Below, piece after piece: positions 8,242-16,459 of a stretch of 64,000 bases of DNA (the first letter of the stretch is position 1; the number at the start of each line of letters is the position of its first letter). The translations under genes were made by a program, and so were the position numbers. Under the pieces are notes generated by a model. It saw nothing but the letters and a program-made list of their open reading frames with translations. It did not search any database and was not told where the DNA came from. Location: positions 1,178,001 to 1,242,000 of the forward strand of contig NZ_JBHTLI010000001.1 of the NCBI RefSeq assembly GCF_042678405.1, in the 5' to 3' direction. Source of the DNA: Salegentibacter_A chungangensis (GTDB taxonomy: Bacteria > Bacteroidota > Bacteroidia > Flavobacteriales > Flavobacteriaceae).

Positions 8242-9066
8242 CTACTTTTTAACTCGTGAAACTAAATTCACACATTCTACGGCTTCTTTTACATCGTGAA
8301 CCCTTAAAATGGAGGCGCCTTTCTGAAGCGCAATGCTGTTCAGGACCGTAGTGCCGTTAAGGGCTTCTGATGGATTTGTCCCCAGGGTTTTATAGATCAT
8401 AGATTTTCTGCTGATGCCTATGAGAACAGGTAGCTCTAAGGTTTGAAATAAGTCTGCTTTAGAAAGTAATTCGAAATTTTGCTCGATATTTTTAGAGAAG
8501 CCGAAGCCGGGATCTATCATCAGGTCATTAATTCCTGCCGACCTTGCTTCCCTGATCTTGCCTGAAAAATACTGAAGGATCTCCTGAAGCATATTTTCAT
8601 ATTGGTTCAGTTTTTTCATCGTAGCCGGGTTGCCACGCATATGCATCATAATATAAGGCACCTGGTGTCCGGCTACCACATTCATCATTTCCTTGTCGAG
8701 ATTACCTGCTGCAATATCGTTTACCATAGCCCCTCCTGCTTTCAGGCTCTCATCGGCCACTTTGCTTCTGAAGGTATCCACAGAAATAAGGATCTCGGGA
8801 AAGTTTTTCACTAATGCTTCAATGGCAGGAACCACTCTTTGTAGTTCTTCTTCCACCGAAACCTCTTCGGCATCGGGACGACTGCTGTACCCGCCAATAT
8901 CGATAAAATCGGCACCTTCTTTTAGCATTTTTTCTGCTCTTTTAAGGAGGTCGCTTTCATTTTGAGAACGGCTTCCTTCGTAAAATGAATCGGGAGTGGT
9001 ATTAAGAATGCCCATTATTTTCGGGCTGGAAAGATCTATAAGCTGGCCTTTGCAATTAATCGTCAT
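8242..9066 (-). CDS. folP: Dihydropteroate synthase
   Basis: A 274-residue FolP with all the expected TIM-barrel loops in order: IMGILNTTPDSFYEGSR, DIGGYSSRPDAEEV, SVDTFRSKVA, MVNDIAAG, MMHMRG, MIDPGFGFSK, LIGISRKS and the C-terminal LRVHDVKEAVE. It joins 6-hydroxymethyl-dihydropterin pyrophosphate to p-aminobenzoate in folate synthesis and is the sulfonamide target. It is the first gene of a probable two-gene unit with cdaA and is divergent from the DUF1599 gene, with only about 85 bp between start codons. Confidence 0.96.
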   Translation of the reverse strand: MTINCKGQLIDLSSPKIMGILNTTPDSFYEGSRSQNESDLLKRAEKMLKEGADFIDIGGYSSRPDAEEVSVEEELQRVVPAIEALVKNFPEILISVDTFRSKVADESLKAGGAMVNDIAAGNLDKEMMNVVAGHQVPYIMMHMRGNPATMKKLNQYENMLQEILQYFSGKIREARSAGINDLMIDPGFGFSKNIEQNFELLSKADLFQTLELPVLIGISRKSMIYKTLGTNPSEALNGTTVLNSIALQKGASILRVHDVKEAVECVNLVSRVKK

Positions 9067-9096
9067 TACTAATCTGTGGCTTTATGGATGAAAAAA

Positions 9097-9104
9097 TAAC
9101 TTTG
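9097..9104 (+). promoter_or_regulatory. Probable -7 box of the DUF1599 gene
   Basis: TAACTTTG at 9097-9104, with CTG at 9074-9076 as a weak -33 match (spacer 20). Its position supports the ATG at 9152, because the in-frame TTG at 9110 would sit at the transcription start. Confidence 0.5.
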
Positions 9105-9151
9105 ACAGTTTGGAATATTTGCCCGAAATTTACGCAAATTACTACTTCTTT

Positions 9152-9700
9152 ATGCAGGATACTTCGACGCAATATGATGCGGTGGTGGAAACGTGCCGCA
9201 GTCTGTTTGTAAATAAAATGAAAGATTACGGGAGCGCCTGGCGCATCTTAAGGCTTCCGTCACTTACCGATCAGATTTTCATAAAAGCACAGCGCATCAG
9301 GAAACTTCAGGAAAATGAAGTGCGAAAAGTGGATGAGGATGAACGCGGAGAATTTATTGGCATTATCAATTATTCGGTTATGGCCCTTATTCAGCTGGAG
9401 AAGGGAGTAGTGGAGCAGCCCGATCTCAGCCTTGAGGAAGCTTCTGCTCTGTATGATGAGAAGATTGCCGAGACCAAGCAGCTTATGGAGAATAAGAATC
9501 ACGATTATGGGGAGGCCTGGCGCGAGATGCGTATCAGCTCGCTTACCGACCTTATTATGCAGAAGCTCTTAAGGGTAAAGCAAATTGAAGACAATAAAGG
9601 TAAAACCCTTGTTAGTGAAGGGATAGATGCCAATTACCAGGATATGATCAATTATTCCATTTTCGCACTTATCCTTATGAATGAGCAAACTCAGGAATAA
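9152..9700 (+). CDS. DUF1599 domain protein with two internal repeats
   Basis: A 182-residue soluble protein. The sequence is two copies of one unit: MKDYGSAWRILRLPSLTDQIFIKAQRI near the N-terminus and NHDYGEAWREMRISSLTDLIMQKLLRV in the second half, matching DUF1599. Family function is unknown; the all-alpha fold is distantly reminiscent of nucleotide-binding pyrophosphatase-like folds, which I treat as a guess. The ATG at 9152 was chosen over a TTG at 9110 because of the promoter box and because homologues start near MQDTSxQYD. It precedes a DoxX-type gene by 32 nt, a pairing conserved in Bacteroidota. Confidence 0.85.
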   Translation: MQDTSTQYDAVVETCRSLFVNKMKDYGSAWRILRLPSLTDQIFIKAQRIRKLQENEVRKVDEDERGEFIGIINYSVMALIQLEKGVVEQPDLSLEEASALYDEKIAETKQLMENKNHDYGEAWREMRISSLTDLIMQKLLRVKQIEDNKGKTLVSEGIDANYQDMINYSIFALILMNEQTQE

Positions 9701-9732
9701 TTCTATCTTTATAAGGGAATTAAACTAAGAAT

Positions 9733-10827
9733 ATGAAACTACTCGTGGTAATCGCCAGGATACTGGTAGGAGCTTTATTTATTTTTTCAGGATTTATAAA
9801 ACTTAATGACCCTGTTGGTTTTTCCTATAAGTTGCAGGAGTATTTTAGTCCACAGGTTCTGGACCTGGAGTTTCTGGCTCCTTTCGCGCTGGTTATTGCG
9901 ATCTTTCTGGTAGTTTTTGAGATGGTCCTGGGCATAATGCTGCTTATTGGTTACCTGCCTAAGTTCACGGTCTGGAGCCTTTTGGGAATGATCATCTTTT
10001 TTACTTTTCTAACTTTCTATTCGGCTTATTTCAATAAAGTGACTGATTGCGGGTGCTTTGGAGACGCCATTCCCTTAACTCCCTGGCAGTCTTTCTATAA
10101 GGACGTGATCTTGCTTTTGCTAATTCTGGTCCTTGTCTTTAACCGAAAACTAATCGGGCCTGTCTTTGCTCCCGCTTCACACCGGTGGATCATCTTCCTG
10201 GCTTTTATGCTGGCCTTTCTTTTCTGTTACCAGGTGTTGATGCATCTTCCTTTATTTGATTTCCGTCCGTATAAGGTCGGGAATAATATTTCTGAAAAAA
10301 TGAGTGTGCCTGAAGGAGCTCCCGAAGCGGTTTATGAGTATGACTGGCGCTTTAAGCAGAATGGCGAAGAGGTACTGATTACCAATAACGGAAATTTCCC
10401 GCAGGGAAAAGGAGAGCTGCTGGGGGTGGAGACAAGAATGATCAGAGAAGGCTATAAACCACCGATCCACGATTTTTATATAGAGAAGAACGGAGAGAAT
10501 ATTACAGCAGATGTCCTTTCTGCTGAAAAGGTTTTACTGATAATTGCCTATGATCTTCGGCTTACTGAACGCGACGGCTATGTGGCCGTAAAAAGGCTGA
10601 GTGAAGAAGCGCTTTCTAAGGGCTATATGGTAATTGGGCTTACCGCCTCAGGAGAGGAGAGGCAGCAGTCCATAATAGAGGAATATGACCTTGATTTCGA
10701 ATTCTATCAAAGCGACGAAACTGCCTTAAAGACCATTGTTCGCTCTAACCCCGGATTCTTAACGCTGGAAAAGGGAACTATTACCCAAAAAGAGCACTGG
10801 TTCGATGCTTCCGATATCAAATTATAA
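9733..10827 (+). CDS. DoxX/MauE-like membrane protein (BT_3928 family)
   Basis: A 364-residue inner-membrane protein. Residues 1-175 carry a DoxX/MauE-like four-helix module with the characteristic FSGFIKLNDPVGFSYKLQEY start and a TDCGCFGD motif between helices; a further hydrophobic segment ends near residue 172. The C-terminal half (about 190-364) is soluble and resembles a thioredoxin-like domain in outline (AEKVLLIIAYDL, GYMVIGLTASG), but without a CxxC pair. It may take part in periplasmic redox chemistry; that is inference from the MauE relationship. It sits between DUF1599 and tpiA, the usual Bacteroidota order. Confidence 0.82.
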   Translation: MKLLVVIARILVGALFIFSGFIKLNDPVGFSYKLQEYFSPQVLDLEFLAPFALVIAIFLVVFEMVLGIMLLIGYLPKFTVWSLLGMIIFFTFLTFYSAYFNKVTDCGCFGDAIPLTPWQSFYKDVILLLLILVLVFNRKLIGPVFAPASHRWIIFLAFMLAFLFCYQVLMHLPLFDFRPYKVGNNISEKMSVPEGAPEAVYEYDWRFKQNGEEVLITNNGNFPQGKGELLGVETRMIREGYKPPIHDFYIEKNGENITADVLSAEKVLLIIAYDLRLTERDGYVAVKRLSEEALSKGYMVIGLTASGEERQQSIIEEYDLDFEFYQSDETALKTIVRSNPGFLTLEKGTITQKEHWFDASDIKL

Positions 10828-10861
10828 ATCAATCCGAATTTATTTTAAAAAATCCTTAAAA

Positions 10862-10883
10862 ACAGGAGGATGAGGTCTCCTGT
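10862..10883. other. Short inverted repeat upstream of tpiA
   Basis: ACAGGAG gatgaggt CTCCTGT, a 7-bp perfect stem in the 163-bp spacer between the DoxX-like gene and tpiA. It has no T run, so a terminator role is doubtful. Confidence 0.35.
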
Positions 10884-10908
10884 GGACGGCTATGTGTTAT
10901 CTTATCGA

Positions 10909-10916
10909 TATATTTG
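10909..10916 (+). promoter_or_regulatory. Probable -7 box of tpiA
   Basis: TATATTTG at 10909-10916 matches TAnnTTTG; the -33 region is not obvious. The ATG is 75 nt further on. Confidence 0.5.
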
Positions 10917-10990
10917 TATTGCTTCGGAAGAATATCAATGCTTTCGGATAAAATTCAAGTAGAATTTCCCTAGGGGACAATCAGAAAATT

Positions 10991-11743
10991 ATGAGAAAAA
11001 ACATAGTAGCCGGAAACTGGAAAATGAATAATGACCTTGCCGAAACCCAGGAGTTGCTTGGTCAGCTTAAGATGCAAATGGTAAAAGAACCAAAAGCGAC
11101 CGTGATGGTGGCGCCTTCTTTTACAAATCTTTATACCGCATTCGAGAATCTTAAAGACACCCCTGTTAAGGTGGCCGCCCAGAATATGCACCAGAGCAAG
11201 AACGGGGCTTTTACCGGAGAGGTCTCAGCTGCTATGCTTAAAAGCATTGGTGTAAATACCGTGATCCTTGGGCACAGTGAACGCCGTGCACATTTTCACG
11301 AAACCAACGAAATCCTTAAAGAAAAGGTAGATGCAGCTCTGGAGAACGGGATGGAAGTGATCTTTTGTTTTGGGGAGGAGCTGGAAGACAGAAAAAGCGA
11401 TAAACATTTTGATGTAGTCGAAAAACAACTAAAAGAAAGCCTGTACCAGATTTCTGCTGAGGCCTGGAAAAACATCATTCTTGCCTATGAGCCGGTTTGG
11501 GCAATTGGTACCGGGGAGACCGCTTCTCCTGAACAGGCGCAGGAAATGCACGCTTTTATAAGAAAGAATATCGCCGATAATTTCAATGCTGATATTGCTG
11601 AAAATGTATCTATTCTTTACGGAGGTAGTGTGAAGCCGAATAACGCCAAAGAGATCTTCGCGAAGAAAGACGTAGACGGTGGCCTTATTGGTGGTGCCAG
11701 TCTGAAGGCCGTAGACTTCCTTGAGATCGTTAATTCCTTTTAA
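10991..11743 (+). CDS. tpiA: Triose-phosphate isomerase
   Basis: A 250-residue TIM barrel enzyme with catalytic Lys11 (GNWKMN), His95 (LGHSERR) and Glu167 (AYEPVWAIGTG), plus the phosphate-binding loops YGGSVKP and GGLIGGASL. It interconverts dihydroxyacetone phosphate and glyceraldehyde 3-phosphate in glycolysis and gluconeogenesis. Full length. prmA begins 2 nt after its stop, so they share a transcript. Confidence 0.98.
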   Translation: MRKNIVAGNWKMNNDLAETQELLGQLKMQMVKEPKATVMVAPSFTNLYTAFENLKDTPVKVAAQNMHQSKNGAFTGEVSAAMLKSIGVNTVILGHSERRAHFHETNEILKEKVDAALENGMEVIFCFGEELEDRKSDKHFDVVEKQLKESLYQISAEAWKNIILAYEPVWAIGTGETASPEQAQEMHAFIRKNIADNFNADIAENVSILYGGSVKPNNAKEIFAKKDVDGGLIGGASLKAVDFLEIVNSF

Positions 11744-11745
11744 TT

Positions 11746-12579
11746 ATGGCTACGAGTTACCTCGAGTTTAAGTTTCAGATAGAGCCGCTTCAGCCGGCTG
11801 CTGAGATTCTTATCGCCGAGTTGGGTTATCTGGGCTTTGAAAGTTTTGTGGAAGAGGAAGACGGGGTAACCGCCTATATTCCGAAGGAAGAATTTGAAGA
11901 CGATCTTCTGGCCGGGGTGCATATACTTCAGTCTGAAGAATTTGAGATCACTTATTCTTCTGAAGAAATTGAACAGGTGAACTGGAATGAGGAGTGGGAA
12001 AAGAATTTTAGTCCTATTCTGGTAGATGATAAATGCAGCGTGAGAGCGCCTTTCCATCCCCAACCCGATGTGGAGTTCGATATAGTGATAGAGCCAAAAA
12101 TGTCTTTCGGGACGGGGCATCACGCAACCACGCATATGATGATTCAGCATATCCTGAAGAATGACTGGGAAGGAAAAGATGTGCTGGATATGGGCTGTGG
12201 AACCGGGGTGCTGGCCATTCTTACCGCGCTCAAGGGAGCTAAGAATATAGACGCCATAGATATTGATAACTGGTGTTATTTGAATACTCTTGAAAATATT
12301 GAGCGCAACAACTGCGAACATATTAATGTAGATGAAGGCGGGGCAGAACTGCTGGAAGGAAGAAGTTTTGATGTGATCCTTGTCAATATAAACCGGAATA
12401 TTCTTTTAAGGGACCTTCCGGTGTATGTACAAAGTATGAAGCCTGAAGCAGACCTTTATCTTAGCGGTTTCTATCAGGATGATCTGCCGGTAATAGAGAA
12501 GGCTTGCCGCGATCTTGGCCTGGATTATGTGGAACATTTTGAAAGGGATAACTGGGTGGCTGTAAAATTTTCACGCTGA
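11746..12579 (+). CDS. prmA: Ribosomal protein L11 methyltransferase
   Basis: A 277-residue class I methyltransferase. The N-terminal substrate-recognition domain is followed by the PrmA signature MSFGTGHHATTHMM, the SAM-binding motif VLDMGCGTGVLAI and the motif IV equivalent VNINRNIL. It methylates ribosomal protein L11. It follows tpiA by 2 nt, an arrangement found across Bacteroidota. Full length. Confidence 0.95.
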   Translation: MATSYLEFKFQIEPLQPAAEILIAELGYLGFESFVEEEDGVTAYIPKEEFEDDLLAGVHILQSEEFEITYSSEEIEQVNWNEEWEKNFSPILVDDKCSVRAPFHPQPDVEFDIVIEPKMSFGTGHHATTHMMIQHILKNDWEGKDVLDMGCGTGVLAILTALKGAKNIDAIDIDNWCYLNTLENIERNNCEHINVDEGGAELLEGRSFDVILVNINRNILLRDLPVYVQSMKPEADLYLSGFYQDDLPVIEKACRDLGLDYVEHFERDNWVAVKFSR

Positions 12580-12598
12580 AATATTTATAAAGAATTTG

Positions 12599-12606
12599 TA
12601 TCTTTG
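12599..12606 (+). promoter_or_regulatory. Probable promoter of clpS
   Basis: TATCTTTG at 12599-12606 with CTG at 12576-12578 as a weak -33 match (spacer 20), 27 nt before the first clpS start. Confidence 0.55.
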
Positions 12607-12632
12607 AAGCCTTAGGTTTCTACTGTAAACAG

Positions 12633-12914
12633 ATGATGATGAGTACGAAAGAAGAAGTTTTAGAGAAGGTTGTAACCGATACCAAAAAGAAAAAACAGAA
12701 TGAGATAATTCTGTATAATGACGATCATAATACGTTTGATCACGTTATAGAGACCCTTATTTACGCCTGTGACCATACTCCGGAGCAGGCCGAGCAATGT
12801 TCTATTCTTGTTCATTATAAAGGTAAATGTACCGTGAAGACCGGTCCTTATGAGGAACTGAAGCCTCGTTGTTCCAAACTTCTTGACGCCGGACTGAGCG
12901 CCGAATTAATTTGA
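12633..12914 (+). CDS. clpS: ATP-dependent Clp protease adaptor ClpS
   Basis: A 93-residue ClpS. The core motif LYNDDHNTFDHVI that binds N-degron side chains is present at about residues 27-39, followed by ILVHYKGKC and the C-terminal LLDAGLSAELI. It delivers N-end-rule substrates to ClpA/ClpC. The start is ambiguous among three consecutive ATG codons at 12633, 12636 and 12639. It has its own promoter box and follows prmA. Confidence 0.94.
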   Translation: MMMSTKEEVLEKVVTDTKKKKQNEIILYNDDHNTFDHVIETLIYACDHTPEQAEQCSILVHYKGKCTVKTGPYEELKPRCSKLLDAGLSAELI

Positions 12915-12958
12915 TGGAAAAAAATCTTTCTATTCTTTTCAGATTTTAAAATAAACAA

Positions 12959-12966
12959 TATATTTG
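12959..12966 (+). promoter_or_regulatory. Probable -7 box of tRNA-Arg
   Basis: TATATTTG at 12959-12966, 36 nt before the tRNA; no clear TTG at -33. Confidence 0.5.
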
Positions 12967-13002
12967 CAGCCGCTTAACCATTACGGGAGAGCAGTAAATA
13001 AA

Positions 13003-13076
13003 GGCCTCGTGGCGCAACTGAATAGCGCATCTGATTACGGCTCAGAAGGTTCCAGGTTTGAATCCTGGCGAGGTCA
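13003..13076 (+). tRNA. tRNA-Arg (anticodon ACG)
   Basis: Acceptor stem GGCCTCG/CGAGGTC (one G-T pair) with discriminator A13076, D-arm around GGCGCAACTGAATAGCGC, anticodon stem TCTGA/TCAGA around loop TTACGGC (anticodon ACG), T-arm CCAGGTTTGAATCCTGG. CCA is not encoded. A terminator hairpin follows. Confidence 0.96.
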
Positions 13077-13084
13077 CAAAAAAC

Positions 13085-13118
13085 AAAAAATCCGCAGTGA
13101 AAGCTGCGGATTTTTTTA
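13085..13118 (+). terminator. Terminator of tRNA-Arg
   Basis: Hairpin ATCCGCAG tgaaag CTGCGGAT flanked by A and T tracts, immediately after the tRNA. Confidence 0.85.
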
Positions 13119-13137
13119 TTTATATATCTTTCTTATT

Positions 13138-13155
13138 ATGGGGGATTTCCCCCAT
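13138..13155. other. G/C-run hairpin in the spacer after tRNA-Arg
   Basis: ATGGGGG attt CCCCCAT: a perfect 7-bp stem with a 4-nt loop, followed by a short T-rich stretch. The rest of 13119-13318 shows no gene. Confidence 0.4.
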
Positions 13156-13318
13156 ATTTTATGAAGCTTTTAATTTCAGTCTTATACTTTATACCTTCAG
13201 GCTTCCCTAGAAAAGCTGACTCTCAAAGCCCATTTTAAATTTCTTTTTTAATTCCCTGCAGACTGTGTCCCAGGAAATAATTTCTAAGTTGTAAACAATA
13301 CTCTTATTACCTTAAAAT

Positions 13319-13337
13319 ACCCGCGAGGCCGGCGGGT
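13319..13337 (-). terminator. Possible terminator of the potassium-channel gene
   Basis: ACCCGC gaggccg GCGGGT; read on the minus strand it is followed by ATTTTAA. It lies 36 bp beyond the stop codon of the channel gene. The T tract is short. Confidence 0.5.
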
Positions 13338-13372
13338 GTTTGTATTGAGATATTTTAACTGGATCCCGGAGA

Positions 13373-14347
13373 TTATTCTTCATCTTCCTTGGCGCTCACA
13401 TCTTTCCAGGTAAAACTTTCGCTTTGGAGCAGGCCTCCCAGGATAGATCTTCTGTAATGCATTTCTTCAGAATCCTCTCCTTTTACCTGGTAAGGGAGGG
13501 GAAGGGAGTGCGTGGCTGTTTTTATAATAGAGCGGGAGTAATGCTTGTCAATATGATTCAGGAACTGGGTCACAGCCCTGCGCAATACCCGCAATTCGTT
13601 ATGGAGTCTTTCAGCTTCCTTTGAACTCAGCAGGATACTTAGCGCTTCATCAAGCCGGGTGATGTTTATGCTAAGACAAATTTCAGGAGTCCGGTGACTG
13701 TAAAAATGAACTACAGGGTATGCCTGGTGATTAACTGCGTGCCGGTCTATCAGTTCCTGCAGGGTAGCTATCTGCTGTGAACTGTAGGATTGGTTAAGGT
13801 TTAGAAAAGTAGTGGCGATCTCCTGGGGGGTCTTTCCAAGGTTCTGAATGCTTCTTGCCAGTGAACGTTTAGTGGTTACCGCAGCAGATACTGAGATCAG
13901 GTAGGTCATTGAACTCGTGAAAAAGATAAACCCGAAAAAGGAGAAAAGGCTCGTAAGAATTTTAAAAGACGAGGTCTTGGGCTGGAAATCTCCCAGGCCC
14001 AAGGTTGAAAGGGTATAGCCTGTGTAATACAGGCGTTCAACCGAATTCGCGATCCTGCCACTTCCATTAGTGAGGCCGGCAGGATCTGAAGAAAAAATAA
14101 AGTAGAGTCCAATCCAGATGATAAAGATCCAAACAGCGAGTACCATTAAATTGACAAACATTCCGCTAAAACTGTAGACCCTCCTTCCGAAGAAGGCGGC
14201 CGAATGTTTAATTATCCAGTGAGAGAAGAAGGCTATAGGTCTTGAGATCAGGCCGGCTCCACTTCCCGAAAGGGTGGTGAAAAAGAAATCGTAAATAAGA
14301 AGGACCAGAAGTATAGTCCCTGAGATGAGGTAGAATGTTTCGCCCAT
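13373..14347 (-). CDS. Two-TM potassium channel family protein
   Basis: A 324-residue membrane protein: a hydrophobic helix at the N-terminus (about 5-25), one at 62-86, a pore loop with the filter-like segment TLSTLGLGDFQP (TLGLGD at 115-120) and a last helix at 127-152, then a soluble C-terminal half of about 170 residues rich in charged helices. This is the Ion_trans_2 architecture. The filter reads GLGD where canonical K channels have GYGD, so ion selectivity should not be taken for granted. The C-terminal domain has no RCK/TrkA-N Rossmann motif that I can see. Monocistronic. Confidence 0.8.
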   Translation of the reverse strand: MGETFYLISGTILLVLLIYDFFFTTLSGSGAGLISRPIAFFSHWIIKHSAAFFGRRVYSFSGMFVNLMVLAVWIFIIWIGLYFIFSSDPAGLTNGSGRIANSVERLYYTGYTLSTLGLGDFQPKTSSFKILTSLFSFFGFIFFTSSMTYLISVSAAVTTKRSLARSIQNLGKTPQEIATTFLNLNQSYSSQQIATLQELIDRHAVNHQAYPVVHFYSHRTPEICLSINITRLDEALSILLSSKEAERLHNELRVLRRAVTQFLNHIDKHYSRSIIKTATHSLPLPYQVKGEDSEEMHYRRSILGGLLQSESFTWKDVSAKEDEE

Positions 14348-14606
14348 TGGAGTCCTGTGAAATTTTCAGTTTCCCGTAAGTTAGAGAATCTTCTGACAAG
14401 TTTTTTTTAAAAAAAATATAATCTTTCTCAGGCTTGTTAAGCTATAATACGGGGTTAATACCCTGTACGGAGTTGTGGTCCAGCTTCTAAGCTCTTAAAA
14501 TAACCGGGTTTTGTATGTTAAATGAAATAATAAATCTATGTATTAGGGCTAAAAATGACCTTATGAATTTGAGCTTAGATTTTATGCAGTTTTTTATCTT
14601 GCGCTT

Positions 14607-15122
14607 ATGAAAGATCTAAAGGAGTTTGTAAGAGATATACCCGACTTTCCCAAAGAGGGAGTAGTCTATAAGGATATAAGTCCTTTGCTGCAGGATCCAG
14701 AGGCAATGCATCGTGCCGTAGAATTATTTCTGGAGAAACTGGACGGAATTAAAATAGATAAAGTAATAGGGATCGAAGCACGGGGATTCTTTTTCGCAAC
14801 TCTCTTGGCCGAAAAGCTGAATGCAGGCTTTATTCCTCTTAGAAAACCCGGCAAACTTCCGTATAAAACCATTAAAGAAGAATATGCACTGGAATACGGA
14901 ACCGATTCTCTTGAGATTCACGAAGATGCATTTGAAAGAGGAGAGAAAATTCTTATTCATGACGATGTGCTCGCTACAGGAGGAACTGCCCTGGCTGCCT
15001 GTAAACTGGTGGAAAGAATGGGGGGTGAAATTGCCCAGTGTGATTTTCTCGTCGAGCTTGAATTCCTGAATGGGCGGGAAAAGCTTAAAGGATATCAGAT
15101 AGAATCCCTTTTAAAATATTAG
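14607..15122 (+). CDS. apt: Adenine phosphoribosyltransferase
   Basis: A 171-residue type I phosphoribosyltransferase: GIEARGFFFATLLAEKL in the N-terminal half, IPLRKPGKLPYKT flexible-loop region, and the PRPP-binding motif ILIHDDVLATGGTA at about 114-127. It salvages adenine to AMP. The 259-bp spacer upstream (14348-14606) contains an A/T-rich tract but no gene I can support. A hairpin terminator overlaps the stop-codon region. Confidence 0.97.
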   Translation: MKDLKEFVRDIPDFPKEGVVYKDISPLLQDPEAMHRAVELFLEKLDGIKIDKVIGIEARGFFFATLLAEKLNAGFIPLRKPGKLPYKTIKEEYALEYGTDSLEIHEDAFERGEKILIHDDVLATGGTALAACKLVERMGGEIAQCDFLVELEFLNGREKLKGYQIESLLKY

Positions 15123-15146
15123 CGCGCTAATCCAGCGCGTTTTTTG
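15123..15146 (+). terminator. Terminator of apt
   Basis: CGCGCT aatcc AGCGCG followed by six T, directly after the apt stop. It overlaps the last codons of the convergent small gene. Confidence 0.75.
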
Positions 15147-15279
15147 TTACCCAGAGTTTCCAGCCAATAATGGCCATTTGAACCTTACTGGCTTTTTGAA
15201 GGTCCAGGCCTTTCTTGGAATAACTGGGGAGCACTTTCTTATTAAGGCGTGACAGGAATTTGAAAAATTTCTTTTTCAT
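15127..15279 (-). CDS. Small conserved basic protein (about 50 aa)
   Basis: A 50-residue, strongly basic protein starting at the ATG at 15277-15279 (MKKKFFKFLSRLNK); a longer 75-residue reading from 15354 is possible but the extension looks non-conserved. The sequence, with KKVLPSYSKKGLDLQKASK and IGWKLWVTKNALD, matches a small protein I recognise from many flavobacterial genomes, where it is sometimes labelled SsrA-binding protein. It has no resemblance to SmpB, so I give it no function. Convergent with apt. Confidence 0.65.
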   Translation of the reverse strand: MKKKFFKFLSRLNKKVLPSYSKKGLDLQKASKVQMAIIGWKLWVTKNALD

Positions 15280-15449
15280 AATTGGTTGGTTTCCTTCAAA
15301 GATATTGAAATTGAGGGAATAACTGAAAACTGGAATATCCTGCCATACTTTCAACCGAATTTTTAGACTCCTGTATTTTGAACATTCTTTAAGTCTACTA
15401 TTTTAATAAAGTCTTATCTTTCTCATATCTTCGCTGCAAAATTTTTTGA

Positions 15450-16397
15450 ATGAGTTTAATTTACATTTTAGCCGGTTTTGCACTATTGGTGATTGGCGGA
15501 GAATTCCTTGTAAGAGCCTCTGTCGCACTTTCTTTCAGGCTTAATATTTCCCGAATGGTGATCGGGCTTACGGTGGTGTCTTTTGCTACTTCTGCTCCCG
15601 AACTTCTTGTGAGTCTGCAGGCAGCCCTAAATGGTTTTTCTGATATTTCCCTGGGGAATATTATAGGCTCTAATATTGCTAATATAGGTCTCGTGCTGGG
15701 GATTACCGCGATCATCTCACCGCTTATTGTAGACAGGGATTTCTATACTTTTAACTGGCACGTAATGATGGCCTTTTCGCTGGCCCTGTATTATTTCCTT
15801 TGGAACAGCGGAGATCTTTCCCGCATAGAGGGGCTCATTCTTGTACTGGCGATCGCTTTATATCTTGTTGTCCTTATCAGGAGAGCAAGATATAAGTCAG
15901 ACATAGTTGTTGAAGAAGTAGATGAGTCTTTGAAGAAGACCTCTGCCTTTAGGATGGCCATCTGGCTGCTTATTGGAGGTGGCGCTTTATGGGGAGGATC
16001 TGAATTGCTTGTGAGCGGCGCCGTAGATCTTGCCACGGCATTGGGCGTTAGTGAACGGGTGATCTCGGTAACGATGATCGCTGTTGGGACCAGTGTGCCG
16101 GAGCTTGCAGCTTCTGTGATCGCAGCCCTTAAGAGTGAGAAGGCACTTTCTTTGGGGAATCTTATTGGTTCTAATATCTTCAACATAGCATCGGTTTTAG
16201 GGATTACGGCTCTTATTAGTCCTATTTCTGTGAATTCACAGGAAATTCTTACCAATGACATTTTTTGGATGCTTGGCTTCGCATTTGTGTTAATTCCTTT
16301 CACATTTTTACCCCGTAAATATGAAATGAGTCGTTATAAAGGTGCGATATTGTTTGCAGCATACGCTATTTTTACGGGATTGACATTTTTGGGTTAA
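15450..16397 (+). CDS. Calcium/sodium antiporter (CaCA family, YrbG-like)
   Basis: A 315-residue integral membrane protein with about ten hydrophobic helices. The two inverted alpha repeats are clear: GLTVVSFATSAPELLVSLQAA followed by SLGNIIGSNIANIGLVLG in the first half, and AVGTSVPELAASVIAALK followed by SLGNLIGSNIFNIASVLG in the second. These Glu and Asn/Ser residues bind Ca2+ and Na+ in the family. It probably extrudes calcium using the sodium gradient, which fits a marine lifestyle. Monocistronic. Confidence 0.93.
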   Translation: MSLIYILAGFALLVIGGEFLVRASVALSFRLNISRMVIGLTVVSFATSAPELLVSLQAALNGFSDISLGNIIGSNIANIGLVLGITAIISPLIVDRDFYTFNWHVMMAFSLALYYFLWNSGDLSRIEGLILVLAIALYLVVLIRRARYKSDIVVEEVDESLKKTSAFRMAIWLLIGGGALWGGSELLVSGAVDLATALGVSERVISVTMIAVGTSVPELAASVIAALKSEKALSLGNLIGSNIFNIASVLGITALISPISVNSQEILTNDIFWMLGFAFVLIPFTFLPRKYEMSRYKGAILFAAYAIFTGLTFLG

Positions 16398-16442
16398 ATT
16401 TAGGGGGTGATATTAAATAATGTTAATTTTTTTATGAATATA

Positions 16443-16459
16443 CCCCTCGGTTTGAGGGG
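16443..16459. promoter_or_regulatory. Inverted repeat overlapping the glnN -33 region
   Basis: CCCCTC ggttt GAGGGG, a 6-bp perfect stem whose right arm overlaps the TTG of the glnN promoter. It may be an operator or a terminator of the antiporter gene; nothing distinguishes these in the sequence. Confidence 0.4.

Noticed and set aside
14401..14606. Gene or RNA in the spacer before apt
   Set aside because: Only an A/T tract and a weak imperfect repeat near 14451-14467 are present; no promoter-terminator pair or coding frame.
15127..15354. SmpB (SsrA-binding protein) for the small basic gene after apt
   Set aside because: The label is sometimes used for such proteins, but at 50 residues and without any SmpB motif it cannot be SmpB.
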